From the NCBI GenBank assembly GCA_902475545.1, contig CABRZP010000012.1:1-61847 (forward strand): DNA of 61,847 nt, read 5' to 3'. Source of the stretch: an uncultured bacterium (GTDB lineage Bacteria > Cyanobacteriota > Vampirovibrionia > Gastranaerophilales > Gastranaerophilaceae). The notes under the pieces are model-generated. The model did no database searches, was not told where the DNA came from, and was given only the letters and a program-made list of their open reading frames with translations. The position numbers were made by a program, and so were the translations under genes. Shown here one piece after another: positions 23,594 to 32,798 of the stretch (positions within the stretch are counted from its first letter, which is position 1; each line of letters begins with the position of its first letter).

Positions 23594-26194
23594 CTATAAT
23601 TTTAATTCAGCTTCAACTTTTGCAAGAATTTCATCAAGTTTTGAAGCATCTTTAACTCCGCCTTGAGCAAAGTTTGGACGGCCACCGCCATTTGCACCTG
23701 TAGCTCTTGCGATTTCACCAACAATTTTGCCGGCATTAACACCTTTTTTGACAAAACTGTCAGATACCTTAACAGCAACTGAAGTTTCTCCAGCTAGAAT
23801 AATAATACTTTCTCCAAGTTTTTGTGACAAGAATTCCAGACCGATTTTCATCCCTAGCGGTTTTACTGCAACTTTAGAAATAAACAATTTACCGCCTTCA
23901 ATATCCTGAGCTCTATCAACTGAAGATGCAAATTTAGTTCTTGCATTCTCTTCTTCAAGTTTTTCAATTTGTTTTTGAAGCTCACGATTTTCATCTGTCA
24001 ACTTTTCTACTCTTTCTACTACCTCTTCAAAATGAGATTTAAATTTTGCAGAAAGTTTATCTATCTCAGCAGATTTTGCATTTAGATACTCAATTGCCGC
24101 ATTTGATACAACAACTTCAATACGTCTTGTTCCTGCAGCAATCGCACTTTCTGAGATAATTTTAACCAGTCGTAAGTCTTTTAATTCTCTAGCATGAGTA
24201 CCTGCACAGAATTCTTTTGAAATACACTCACCATCTTTTTCGATAGAAACAACACGAACTTCGTCACCGTATTTTTCACCAAATAGTGCAGTTGCACCGG
24301 TCATTTCAGCCTCTTTAATACCCATAATTTTAGTATTAACAGAGTAGTCTTCACCAATCCACTTATTCATAAGATTTTCTGTCTTTTTAATCTCGTCAGG
24401 AGTCATTGCTCTTGAGAATGTAAAGTCAAATCTCATACGATTTTCTTCAACCTGAGATCCTGCCTGTTTAACTTCATCACCAACAACTTTAATTAAGGCA
24501 GCTTGAAGCAAGTGAGCAGAAGTGTGGTGAACTCTAATTTCTTCACGACGAGGAAGGTCAATAACAGCCTTAACAACATCTCCAATTATAACTTCACCAT
24601 TTAGTATTTCGCATCTGTGAACATACAAGTCATTAACTTTAAATGTAGTTAAAACTTCAGCTTTTAGATTTTCACTTTCGATAATACCGCTATCTCCGAC
24701 TTGACCACCGCATTCAGCATAGAAAGGAGTTTTATCTAAAATAATATCCACGTAGCCTTCACCTTCAACTTGTGCCAAAATTTTAGCATCAGAGCATTCA
24801 TTTTCTAAATATCCGATAAATTCGGTAGAACCAACTTCTTGTTCTATTTTTGCGTATTTAATATCACCTGTTACACTAATCTTAGCAGTTGCAGCTTTTG
24901 CACGATCTTTTTGTTCCTGCATAGCTTTCTTAAAGCCATCTTCATCAACTTTGAGTTCGTTTTCTTCTGCAATTTCTTTTGTTAATTCAAAAGGGAATCC
25001 GAAAGTATCATAAAGTTTAAATGCACTTTCACCATCTATATCTTTTTTAGACTCAATAAATTCATCCAACATTTTGTAACCTCTATCAAGAGTTTTATTG
25101 AATCTTTCTTCTTCTTTTTTAATTGTATCAATAATTTTTTGTTTGTTTTTAACTAAATCAGGATATGCTTCTCCGTAATGTTCAATAATAACGTCTACTA
25201 ATTTGTATAAGAATGGCAATTCCATACCTAAAATTTTGCCATGACGCAAAGCACGTCTCAAAATCATACGAAGAACATAACTTCTGCCTTCATTTCCCGG
25301 AATTACACCATCTGAAATCAAGAATGAAACACATCTTGCGTGGTCAGTAATAATTCTCAAAGAGATATCCGTTTTTTCAGATTTTTTATAAGGAACACCA
25401 CACATTTCAGAAACTTTGTCCATAATAGGTTTTAACAAGTCAGTTTCAAAAGTTGAAGCTACCCCTTGACAAACCATCGTAATACGTTCTAATCCCATAC
25501 CTGTATCAACGTTTTTAGACTCTAAAGGTGATTGATTACCTTCTTCATCTTGATAAAGTTCAGTGAATACAAGATTCCAAATTTCAACCCATCTGTCGCA
25601 TTCACAAGTATCAATACCACAATTAGGGTCATCACATTTATATTGTTCACCTAAGTCATAGTGGATTTCAGAACATGGACCGCAAGAACCTGAAGCTCCC
25701 GGAGGTCCCCAAAAATTATCTTTTTTACCTTTACGTTTTATACGTTCAGCCGGAACTCCTACGCTTCTCCAAATATCATAAGCTTCATCATCAGTTTCAA
25801 AAATAGTAATCCAAAGTCTGTCTTTATCAAGTTTCAACACTTCGGTTACAAATTCCCAAGCCCAAGGAATAATTTCTTTTTTATAATAATCGCCAAAAGA
25901 AAAATTTCCTAACATTTCAAAGAATGTATGGTGACGCGGAGTACGTCCTACATTTTCAATATCTGAATCCTTACCGCCTGCTCTAGCACATTTTTGACAA
26001 GAAGTTGCACGTGCAGGATCATAAGGAGATTTTACAATCCCCAAAAATATAGGTAAAAACTGTAACATACCAGCTGTTGTAAGTAAAACAGTAGGATTAT
26101 CCGGTACGAGACTGGAACTTTCAACCACAGTATGTTGATGTTTATCTTTAAAGTAATCTAAATATAATTTTCTGATTTCATTTCCGCTTAGCAT
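23594..26194 (-). CDS. alaS: alanyl-tRNA synthetase
   Basis: 866 aa, full length. The class II aminoacylation core has motif RATSCQKCARAGGKDSDIENVG and HHTFFEMLGNFSFGDYYK. The editing domain carries HHTSAHLLQAAL and CAGTHARE, which are the zinc/editing residues. The C-terminal region includes a coiled coil and a C-Ala domain (GGGRPNFAQGG). An extra Cys-rich insertion (CDDPNCGIDTCECDRW) sits in the catalytic domain, as in many bacterial enzymes. A GAGGGA ribosome binding site lies upstream. No T-box was found in the leader. Confidence 0.98.
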   Translation of the reverse strand: MLSGNEIRKLYLDYFKDKHQHTVVESSSLVPDNPTVLLTTAGMLQFLPIFLGIVKSPYDPARATSCQKCARAGGKDSDIENVGRTPRHHTFFEMLGNFSFGDYYKKEIIPWAWEFVTEVLKLDKDRLWITIFETDDEAYDIWRSVGVPAERIKRKGKKDNFWGPPGASGSCGPCSEIHYDLGEQYKCDDPNCGIDTCECDRWVEIWNLVFTELYQDEEGNQSPLESKNVDTGMGLERITMVCQGVASTFETDLLKPIMDKVSEMCGVPYKKSEKTDISLRIITDHARCVSFLISDGVIPGNEGRSYVLRMILRRALRHGKILGMELPFLYKLVDVIIEHYGEAYPDLVKNKQKIIDTIKKEEERFNKTLDRGYKMLDEFIESKKDIDGESAFKLYDTFGFPFELTKEIAEENELKVDEDGFKKAMQEQKDRAKAATAKISVTGDIKYAKIEQEVGSTEFIGYLENECSDAKILAQVEGEGYVDIILDKTPFYAECGGQVGDSGIIESENLKAEVLTTFKVNDLYVHRCEILNGEVIIGDVVKAVIDLPRREEIRVHHTSAHLLQAALIKVVGDEVKQAGSQVEENRMRFDFTFSRAMTPDEIKKTENLMNKWIGEDYSVNTKIMGIKEAEMTGATALFGEKYGDEVRVVSIEKDGECISKEFCAGTHARELKDLRLVKIISESAIAAGTRRIEVVVSNAAIEYLNAKSAEIDKLSAKFKSHFEEVVERVEKLTDENRELQKQIEKLEEENARTKFASSVDRAQDIEGGKLFISKVAVKPLGMKIGLEFLSQKLGESIIILAGETSVAVKVSDSFVKKGVNAGKIVGEIARATGANGGGRPNFAQGGVKDASKLDEILAKVEAELKL

Positions 26195-26456
26195 AATCTT
26201 TTCCCTCTAAATTGTAATATTTATATGATAAAATTATATATTAAACATAAATCGATGTAAAAATAAATTAAAAATTTAATATCCCTCAAAAGAGCGTTAT
26301 TGTAGGAATAAACATGTGTTAAGTTCCTACTTCATATAATTTAATATAACCGAGGTAGAAAAAAATACTAGCCATTAGTATAGTTGTAAAAATAAAACTT
26401 ATTTATTTTAATAATAAAAGCAAATAACAAAAATCTTTTTCATACTTCCAATTATT

Positions 26457-26485
26457 AAGAGCTTTAATAGGCTCTTTTTCTTTTA
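26457..26485 (+). terminator. orphan plus-strand terminator
   Basis: AAGAGC and GCTCTT pair around an 8-base loop, followed by a T-rich run interrupted by one C. No plus-strand gene lies upstream within the region, so a small RNA may end here. Confidence 0.5.
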
Positions 26486-26532
26486 TATACGCATATAAAA
26501 ACAAAAAATATAATTATACTGATAAAAAACAC

Positions 26533-26560
26533 TTGCAAATGAAAATTTATATGTTAGTAT
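26533..26560 (+). promoter_or_regulatory. promoter of tRNA-Arg
   Basis: TTGCAA (26533-26538), 16-bp spacer and TAGTAT (26555-26560), ending 26 bp before the mature tRNA. Confidence 0.55.
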
Positions 26561-26586
26561 AAATCATATAAAACAAAGAGACATAA

Positions 26587-26660
<74 letters not shown>

Positions 26661-26668
26661 AATTTATT

Positions 26669-26695
26669 AAAAGACGAGTTAATCTCGTCTTTTTT
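26669..26695 (+). terminator. terminator after tRNA-Arg
   Basis: AAAAGACGAG and CTCGTCTTTT form a 10-bp stem with a 5-base loop and a continuing T-run. It overlaps the stop of the convergent GNAT gene and may serve both strands. Confidence 0.88.
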
Positions 26696-27269
26696 ATATT
26701 AATTTTCGATATATTAAAGTTTTAATCAACTTTCCATTTACAAACGAGCAAATTTCCTTACATAAAAGAAAATTATTTTTTCTATAATATTCGTAATCAC
26801 AAATTGTATCTGTCCAAAGATAAATATTTTTCATATTTTTTTCTTTACAAGTTTCAACAAGTTTTGAAAGCATTTGCTTACCACACCCTTTTTTAATACT
26901 TACAAATAATCCAAGAATTATATCATCATCATTTATAATATTTTTAACCTCATTACCGCACATTTCTAAATAATTAAATAAATCAAATGCTATTTTGCGT
27001 TCTTGTTCACTTTTCAAAGCTTTTACTTTTTCCTTAAAATTTAATGATTTATAACTATCCTTTTTAGTTACCCCCAGCAAAAAACCTTTCAAGTCATCCT
27101 CGACAATACTAAACGAATATTCACGGTTTAAATCATAATATTGAACCATAAAATCATAAATAAACCTCTGAAGTTCATCACTTTCCTCGGTATAAAAATC
27201 ACCCCAGGTCAATTTTGCCAATTTAGATGCCTGTTCAATATCAATATCCAAAAAATTTCTAATAACCAT
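26694..27269 (-). CDS. GNAT-family acetyltransferase-like protein
   Basis: 191 aa. The C-terminal half has the GNAT order: a central strand IILGLFVSIKKGCGKQMLSKLVE, in which KGCGKQ stands for the acetyl-CoA loop (R/QxxGxG/A), then IYLWTDTICDYEYYRKNNFLL. The N-terminal half is less typical. The ATG at 27269 is chosen over a TTG six codons upstream; neither has a convincing ribosome binding site. The substrate is unknown. Confidence 0.75.
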   Translation of the reverse strand: MVIRNFLDIDIEQASKLAKLTWGDFYTEESDELQRFIYDFMVQYYDLNREYSFSIVEDDLKGFLLGVTKKDSYKSLNFKEKVKALKSEQERKIAFDLFNYLEMCGNEVKNIINDDDIILGLFVSIKKGCGKQMLSKLVETCKEKNMKNIYLWTDTICDYEYYRKNNFLLCKEICSFVNGKLIKTLIYRKLI

Positions 27270-27454
27270 ATTACAGATATTAGCCAAACTTTATCTTACA
27301 GTCAATATCACAAAATAGAGACAATATACCTATAGTTTAATATTTTCTATTCACAGATAAATTAATGTCATTAAATATATATTTGTGCTAAGATTACTAT
27401 ATTAAATAATAAGTGTTTATAAACTAAGCTAATTCAGCTTTACAAAGGGATAGT

Positions 27455-28699
27455 ATGTTATATTATACTGATTTACATATACATTCAAAATACTCAAGAG
27501 CTACAAGCAAAAATTGTAATCTTGAAGAACTTGCACTATGGGCAAAGAAAAAAGGTCTCAGCCTGATTTCAACAGGAGATTTTACTCATCCTGCCTGGTT
27601 TAACGAAATAAAAGAAAAACTTATCCCTTATGAAGATGGAACTTTTAGACTCCGTCCGGATATTGAAAAAGAAATATTCAAAGGAGAAGCTCCCGTAAAA
27701 TTTATATTGTCTGTTGAAATTTCTACAATATATAAAAAGGGAAATAAAACAAGAAAAGTCCACCACGTAGTTTTTGTACCAAACCTAAAATCAGCAGAAA
27801 AATTCAGAAATAAACTTGAGACAATCGGAAATATAAAATCTGATGGAAGACCAATTCTGGGATTAGATTCCAGAAATCTTCTTGAAACAGTACTTGAATC
27901 CGGCGAAGACTCATATATTATACCCGCTCATATTTGGACACCTTGGTTTTCTGTACTGGGTTCAAAATCAGGATTTGATTCAATTGAAGAATGCTACGAA
28001 GATTTATCAGATTATATTTTTGCAGTTGAAACAGGTTTATCATCCGATCCCGAAATGAACTGGCATGTATCAAAATTAGATAGATTTCGTCTTGTATCAA
28101 ATTCAGATGCACACTCCCCTTCAAAACTGGCAAGAGAAGCAACAGTTTTTGACCATAATCCTAATTATTATAGTATTATGAACGCTTTAAAAACAGGTGA
28201 AGGCTACATCGGAACTGTAGAATTTTTTCCTGAAGAAGGGAAATACCATGAAGATGGTCACAGAAAATGTAATGTATGTATGACTCCGGAAGAAACGAAA
28301 AAAGTTAACGGGATATGCCCTGTTTGCGGCAAACCAATGACAATAGGCGTTTCGTATAGAGTAAATGAACTATCGGACAGAAAAACAATTATAACTCCGC
28401 CCAAAACGGCAGGACAAGTTTTTAGTCTTATACCGCTTCAGGAAGTTTTATCAGAAATAATGGGGGTAGGTTCTTCCAGTAAAAAGGTTGTAAATGAATA
28501 TGAAAGATTAATAAATAAATTCGGCTCTGAACTCGCAATATTACAAGAGATTCCAACTGATGAAATATCTAAAGATAATACACTTTTAGGAGAAGGCATC
28601 TCAAGATTGAGAAAAGGGCAAGTGATAAAACATGCCGGCTTCGACGGAGAATATGGAAATATCAGATTATTTGAAGCAAATGAACTGACAAAAAAATGA
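27455..28699 (+). CDS. endonuclease Q-like PHP-domain protein
   Basis: 414 aa. The PHP metal-binding motifs are DLHIHSKYSRA, STGDFTHP, the His of VHHVVFVP, IIPAHIWTPWF and SNSDAHSPSKL. A four-Cys zinc knuckle follows (CNVC...CPVC, about 271-290), then a C-terminal region with GVGSSSKKV. This matches endonuclease Q, known from Thermococcales and some bacteria, which cuts DNA 5' of deaminated bases and abasic sites. AAAGGG precedes the ATG. The 31-bp gap to the GH13 gene suggests cotranscription, with no evident functional link. Confidence 0.87.
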   Translation: MLYYTDLHIHSKYSRATSKNCNLEELALWAKKKGLSLISTGDFTHPAWFNEIKEKLIPYEDGTFRLRPDIEKEIFKGEAPVKFILSVEISTIYKKGNKTRKVHHVVFVPNLKSAEKFRNKLETIGNIKSDGRPILGLDSRNLLETVLESGEDSYIIPAHIWTPWFSVLGSKSGFDSIEECYEDLSDYIFAVETGLSSDPEMNWHVSKLDRFRLVSNSDAHSPSKLAREATVFDHNPNYYSIMNALKTGEGYIGTVEFFPEEGKYHEDGHRKCNVCMTPEETKKVNGICPVCGKPMTIGVSYRVNELSDRKTIITPPKTAGQVFSLIPLQEVLSEIMGVGSSSKKVVNEYERLINKFGSELAILQEIPTDEISKDNTLLGEGISRLRKGQVIKHAGFDGEYGNIRLFEANELTKK

Positions 28700-28730
28700 T
28701 TTAAAGAAACTTTTTAGGATACATTTAATT

Positions 28731-30767
28731 ATGAAAAAATCTATAATAACATCATTTATACTATTTTTAATCTCAGCATACCTGCTTTCTTCTAACGCAA
28801 TAGCAGCTGAAACAGGTCTTGCAACACCAGAGACTAACTCTAATCAAAATATTACAGAACAAATAGAAGTAACTAATAAATTAAAAAAAGAAATGAAAGA
28901 AGCCATAAATTTGATTTATGGCAAACAAAATTCAGAAGAAATATTTAATAATGTCATAACACATGCAAATAATGCAATAAACGCACGCTCTGACGAATTA
29001 AAACTTCAAGATAAAACAAGAAAATCCGAATGGTACAAAGATGAAATCATTTATATGTTTTATGTAGATCAGTTTGGTGTTGTAAAACAAAATTCCGCAA
29101 ATACATTTAAAGATACAAGAGCAATGTTTGATTATCTGCAAAACTTAGGAGTAACAACATTATATATGCTTCCTTTTGCAGACAGCCCGATGAAAGACGC
29201 AGGATTTGATGTTAAAAACCCGAGAAAAGTAAGAAACGAGCTGGGTGGAATGTTAGAATTTACAACATTTGTAACTGATGCAAAAAAAAGAGGATTTAAA
29301 ATCAAAGCAGACTTAGTATTAAACCATCTTTCAGACGAACACGAATGGTTTAAAAAACTTGAAGCCGGAGATATAAAATATTTAGACTATTTTATCTATA
29401 AAGAAAAAATGCCGGAATATAATAAATATGTAGACGAAAAACTCGGTACTGTAATTGAATACAAAGAAGATGACGGTAAAATTTCAAAACGACGATTAAT
29501 ATTTCCGGAAAATACCGAAAACAATTACAGAGAAATAACAGTAAACGGGAAGAATTATTATCTTTATCATACATTTTATCCATTCCAATTAGACATAAAT
29601 TGGGAAAATCCGGAAGTTTTATACTATATGCTTGATACAATTTCTAACTGGGCAAATCTTGGAATTGATATATTTAGAATGGATGCAATACCATATTTGT
29701 CTAAAGAATCCGGAACAAATGCGGAAAATCAACCCAAGACTCATGCAATTATTAATTTGTTAAGTGACTACATTCAACTCACAGCACCTTCTTCCGTTAT
29801 TCAGGTTGAAGCCTGCCAAACCCCAAAAGATATTCTTCCGTATTTTGGTAAAGATAGAGAAGTTGAAACAAGAATTGATAATGAAAATATTAAATTTAAA
29901 AGAACCTCTGAAGCCCAAATCGCATATCATTTTCCTTACATGAACGCACTATGGGCAAGTATGGTTACCGGTGATAAAAAATATTTTATAGAAGCTTACA
30001 AAAAAACACCACCTATTCCAAAAAGTGCAGTTTGGGGAAATTTCTTACGAGTGCATGACGAACTGACACTTGAAATGGTTAGTCCGGAAGTCAGAAATAT
30101 AATTTTTGAAGATTTAGTTTCTAAAGGTGCAAATTTTAGAAATGGTTTTGGAGTAAGTGGCAGATTATCAAACTTTCTGGACAAGAACCCTAATCGAATA
30201 GAACAAGCTTTTGCTATGCTGTTTTCCGTTCCGGGAATTCCAATAATATACTACGGAGACGAAGTTGGCGTCGCAAACAACTTTGAAAATGCAAAAAAAC
30301 AGCAATATCATCGACTAAAAAAAACAAAAAACCTATCTTCCGGATTTGATTCAAGAGATATCAACAGGGGAGAAGTTCCTAAAAAACTCTTCTATGGCTC
30401 AACAAAAGGTTATTATGAATTCAATTCAAAAGTATATAAAAAGATAAAAAACTTAATCGCAATAAGAAAAACTTTACCCGTAATGGTGAATGGCGATTTT
30501 GAAATTTTAAAAACAAAATCGGAAAATAATTTCTGTTATATTCGTAAAAATAAAGAACAACAAATTCTTGTAATAAATAATTTATCTAAAGATAAATTGA
30601 TAGCAGAAATAACATTACCGCCAAACATTATTTTAAAAAATAACGGACATATAACAAGTTTAAAAAATCTAATTAATGGTGATGATGTCAAAGTAAATAT
30701 ATCATTACAAAACAGAACTATGCACTTAAGAATTGCACCTTATCAGGTCTTATGGCTTAAGTTGTAA
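28731..30767 (+). CDS. exported GH13 alpha-amylase-family enzyme, trehalose synthase-like
   Basis: 678 aa with an N-terminal signal peptide (about 1-26, cleavage near AIAA). After a helical spacer (40-100), the (beta/alpha)8 domain shows LVLNHLSD (about 196-202), FRMDAIPYL with nucleophile Asp318, IQVEA with acid/base Glu360, and VHDEL with His442-Asp443. The FRMDAIPYL...GTNAENQPKTH stretch is closest to trehalose synthase/maltose transglucosylase (GH13_16 and relatives). Those are usually cytosolic, so the signal peptide is unusual. It acts in the periplasm or outside. An acyltransferase gene follows after 12 bp. Confidence 0.85.
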   Translation: MKKSIITSFILFLISAYLLSSNAIAAETGLATPETNSNQNITEQIEVTNKLKKEMKEAINLIYGKQNSEEIFNNVITHANNAINARSDELKLQDKTRKSEWYKDEIIYMFYVDQFGVVKQNSANTFKDTRAMFDYLQNLGVTTLYMLPFADSPMKDAGFDVKNPRKVRNELGGMLEFTTFVTDAKKRGFKIKADLVLNHLSDEHEWFKKLEAGDIKYLDYFIYKEKMPEYNKYVDEKLGTVIEYKEDDGKISKRRLIFPENTENNYREITVNGKNYYLYHTFYPFQLDINWENPEVLYYMLDTISNWANLGIDIFRMDAIPYLSKESGTNAENQPKTHAIINLLSDYIQLTAPSSVIQVEACQTPKDILPYFGKDREVETRIDNENIKFKRTSEAQIAYHFPYMNALWASMVTGDKKYFIEAYKKTPPIPKSAVWGNFLRVHDELTLEMVSPEVRNIIFEDLVSKGANFRNGFGVSGRLSNFLDKNPNRIEQAFAMLFSVPGIPIIYYGDEVGVANNFENAKKQQYHRLKKTKNLSSGFDSRDINRGEVPKKLFYGSTKGYYEFNSKVYKKIKNLIAIRKTLPVMVNGDFEILKTKSENNFCYIRKNKEQQILVINNLSKDKLIAEITLPPNIILKNNGHITSLKNLINGDDVKVNISLQNRTMHLRIAPYQVLWLKL

Positions 30768-30778
30768 AAGGAGGACAA

Positions 30779-31894
30779 ATGGGAACAGAAGTAGTTACAG
30801 AAAAACCTAAAAAACAATTTCTAAATTATATAAATGTATTTCGCGGACTTGCAATTTTACTGATAATAATGGGACATACAATGCAATTTGGAGCATCTTC
30901 AAGCATTGCCTACATTGCCAATTGTGAAATAATTTGCGGAGGAACAACTCTATTTATTTTCATTTCAGGATTTTTATTTCAACATTTATCTTCTAAATTT
31001 GAATATAAAAATTATCTTTCAAAAAAATGGACAAATGTAATTTTACCTTATCTTATTACCGCAATCCCCGGACTACTCTTTTGTTTATACTGTCCAATTG
31101 CATACAAAAACACATTTGCAGGAACTAATCCACTGATTCAAATTCCTGTACTATTGTCCATCGGCAGAGTTCACAATGTACCAACCTGGTTCATTCCAAT
31201 GATTGTACTGTTCTTTTTATGTTCTTGGGCATTACTAAAACTGGAAAAGAAAAATATTCTTTATAAACTGCTGCCTTTTATGTTTTTAATAACCATATTA
31301 TTTCCAAGAGGAGATATTGAATATGAAACAGTAATGGGTTTAAGTTTCGGAGCAAAATACCTTACTTATGTAAACTACATACTTTTAGGATTTGTACATT
31401 TCTTTGCTCTATACGTATTTGGAATGTATTGTTCTCAAAATAAAAATATTATTGATAAATTTTATAACAAGAGAGTTTTATTGTGGATACTAATGCTTGC
31501 TTCAAGTTTCTTAGATATTTATCTGTCATACAAACAAATTTATTGTAACTATACGATTTCAAAAACATTTTTAACAATGCTTTTACTTGGTTACTTGAAA
31601 CATTATGACAACTATATACTTTCTCACGAAAAAACTAACAAAACACTGGATTTTATAGCAAAATACAGCTTTGGATTATTCTTCATACACTGGTACTGGT
31701 TATTTATATACAATCAAATATTCCACACCCCTAACGTAATACCTGTAAATACAAATTATATAACAACAATTGTAACGGTATCCTTAAGATTTACAATGGT
31801 AACCGTATTGTCATTATTAACCTTGCACATATTAAAAATTCTAATAAAGAAAATCAACAATGATGCAAATACAAGAATGTTTTTAGGAATATAA
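30779..31894 (+). CDS. acyltransferase family 3 membrane protein
   Basis: 371 aa with about ten membrane helices. The family-3 landmarks are INVFRGLAILLIIMGHTMQFG near residue 20 (with the catalytic-type His) and LFIFISGFLF. It probably O-acetylates or succinylates an exopolysaccharide or glucan using cytosolic acyl-CoA. AAGGAGG and its position 12 bp after the exported GH13 gene argue for a shared role in modifying or producing a surface glucan; this is inference. Confidence 0.87.
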   Translation: MGTEVVTEKPKKQFLNYINVFRGLAILLIIMGHTMQFGASSSIAYIANCEIICGGTTLFIFISGFLFQHLSSKFEYKNYLSKKWTNVILPYLITAIPGLLFCLYCPIAYKNTFAGTNPLIQIPVLLSIGRVHNVPTWFIPMIVLFFLCSWALLKLEKKNILYKLLPFMFLITILFPRGDIEYETVMGLSFGAKYLTYVNYILLGFVHFFALYVFGMYCSQNKNIIDKFYNKRVLLWILMLASSFLDIYLSYKQIYCNYTISKTFLTMLLLGYLKHYDNYILSHEKTNKTLDFIAKYSFGLFFIHWYWLFIYNQIFHTPNVIPVNTNYITTIVTVSLRFTMVTVLSLLTLHILKILIKKINNDANTRMFLGI

Positions 31895-31900
31895 TAAATC

Positions 31901-32713
31901 CTAGTCAATCTGTGCAATCGGATAAATTTGACGATAATATTTAACTAAATCTAAATCAATATCAGCATAAATTGCACACTCATCATTTTTAGCATTAGCA
32001 ATAATTTCAGCAGCAGGCGAAATTATTACTGAATGACCTATTGAACTGAACATATCATTTGCACGTTTTGTTTGATTGCTGGAAATAACATAAACCATAT
32101 TGTCATAAGCTCTGGTCCTATTCATAGCAATCCACATTTCTTGAGCATACTGCAACGTTTTAGGATCATCATAAATTTCATTCGGAATTGCCCAGGCTGT
32201 CGGAAGAACAATAATATCCGCACCTTTTTTAATAAGTTTGTTATAATGAAGCGGATATCTTATATCAAAACAAATACCTAACCCCACTTTTCCAAAATCA
32301 AAATCTACAACAACTTCTCTGTCTCCAGGAGTAATTCTTTCACCTTCAGTTCCGCCCATATAATTAAACAGGTGTATCTTTCTATACTTGTCAATAATAT
32401 TGCCATTTCTGTCTATTATAAAAGAAGTGTTGTATAATTTATCTGCTGATTTTTCAATAACTGTACCAGCAATAATATTTGTATTATATTTCTTTGCAAA
32501 CTCCTTAATAAAAGCAATTGTATCACCGCCATTTTCATCTTCAGGATAATTAAGAAACTGCTCATGAGAAATACCGGTAGAAAAAAATTCCGGAAATACT
32601 ACTAAATCTAAATTTTTATCTGAATACTTTTTTATATAATGTTCTATTTTCTTTAAATTAAGCTCTTTATTACCAATAGTTGGTTTTACCTGAATATTTA
32701 AAATTCCTGTCAT
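31901..32713 (-). CDS. carbon-nitrogen hydrolase (nitrilase superfamily)
   Basis: 270 aa. The Glu-Lys-Cys triad is visible: DLVVFPEFFSTG (Glu), YRKIHLFNY (Lys) and VGLGICFDIRYP (Cys). The overall layout fits Nit2/omega-amidase-like enzymes that hydrolyse small amides. GAGGTGG precedes the ATG. It is convergent with the acyltransferase gene (6-bp gap) and divergent from bioB. The exact substrate is not determined. Confidence 0.88.
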   Translation of the reverse strand: MTGILNIQVKPTIGNKELNLKKIEHYIKKYSDKNLDLVVFPEFFSTGISHEQFLNYPEDENGGDTIAFIKEFAKKYNTNIIAGTVIEKSADKLYNTSFIIDRNGNIIDKYRKIHLFNYMGGTEGERITPGDREVVVDFDFGKVGLGICFDIRYPLHYNKLIKKGADIIVLPTAWAIPNEIYDDPKTLQYAQEMWIAMNRTRAYDNMVYVISSNQTKRANDMFSSIGHSVIISPAAEIIANAKNDECAIYADIDLDLVKYYRQIYPIAQID

Positions 32714-32749
32714 GTTTACCCACCTCTCTGTATTGATTCTATCACAAAT

Positions 32750-32779
32750 TTGACAATACTACTTTTCCGACGTAGTATT
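32750..32779 (+). promoter_or_regulatory. bioB promoter with internal operator-like palindrome
   Basis: TTGACA (32750-32755, perfect consensus), a 17-bp spacer and TAGTAT (32773-32778). Overlapping both boxes is an inverted repeat AATACTAC/GTAGTATT (32755-32779, arms 8 bp). A repressor bound there would block RNA polymerase. It does not resemble the BirA site known from E. coli. Confidence 0.65.
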
Positions 32780-32798
32780 ACCAATAGGAGGCTGGGAT

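Larger units (their letters stand above)
26195..26586. other. 392-bp intergenic region between alaS and tRNA-Arg
   Basis: No open frame of credible size. It holds an inverted repeat GTAGGAA/TTCCTAC (26302-26330), a palindrome ATACTA/TAGTAT with 5-base spacer (26365-26381), an orphan plus-strand terminator (26457-26485), and the tRNA promoter. Confidence 0.5.

Noticed and set aside
26195..26586. T-box riboswitch upstream of alaS
   Set aside because: No T-box or antiterminator sequence was found on the minus strand.
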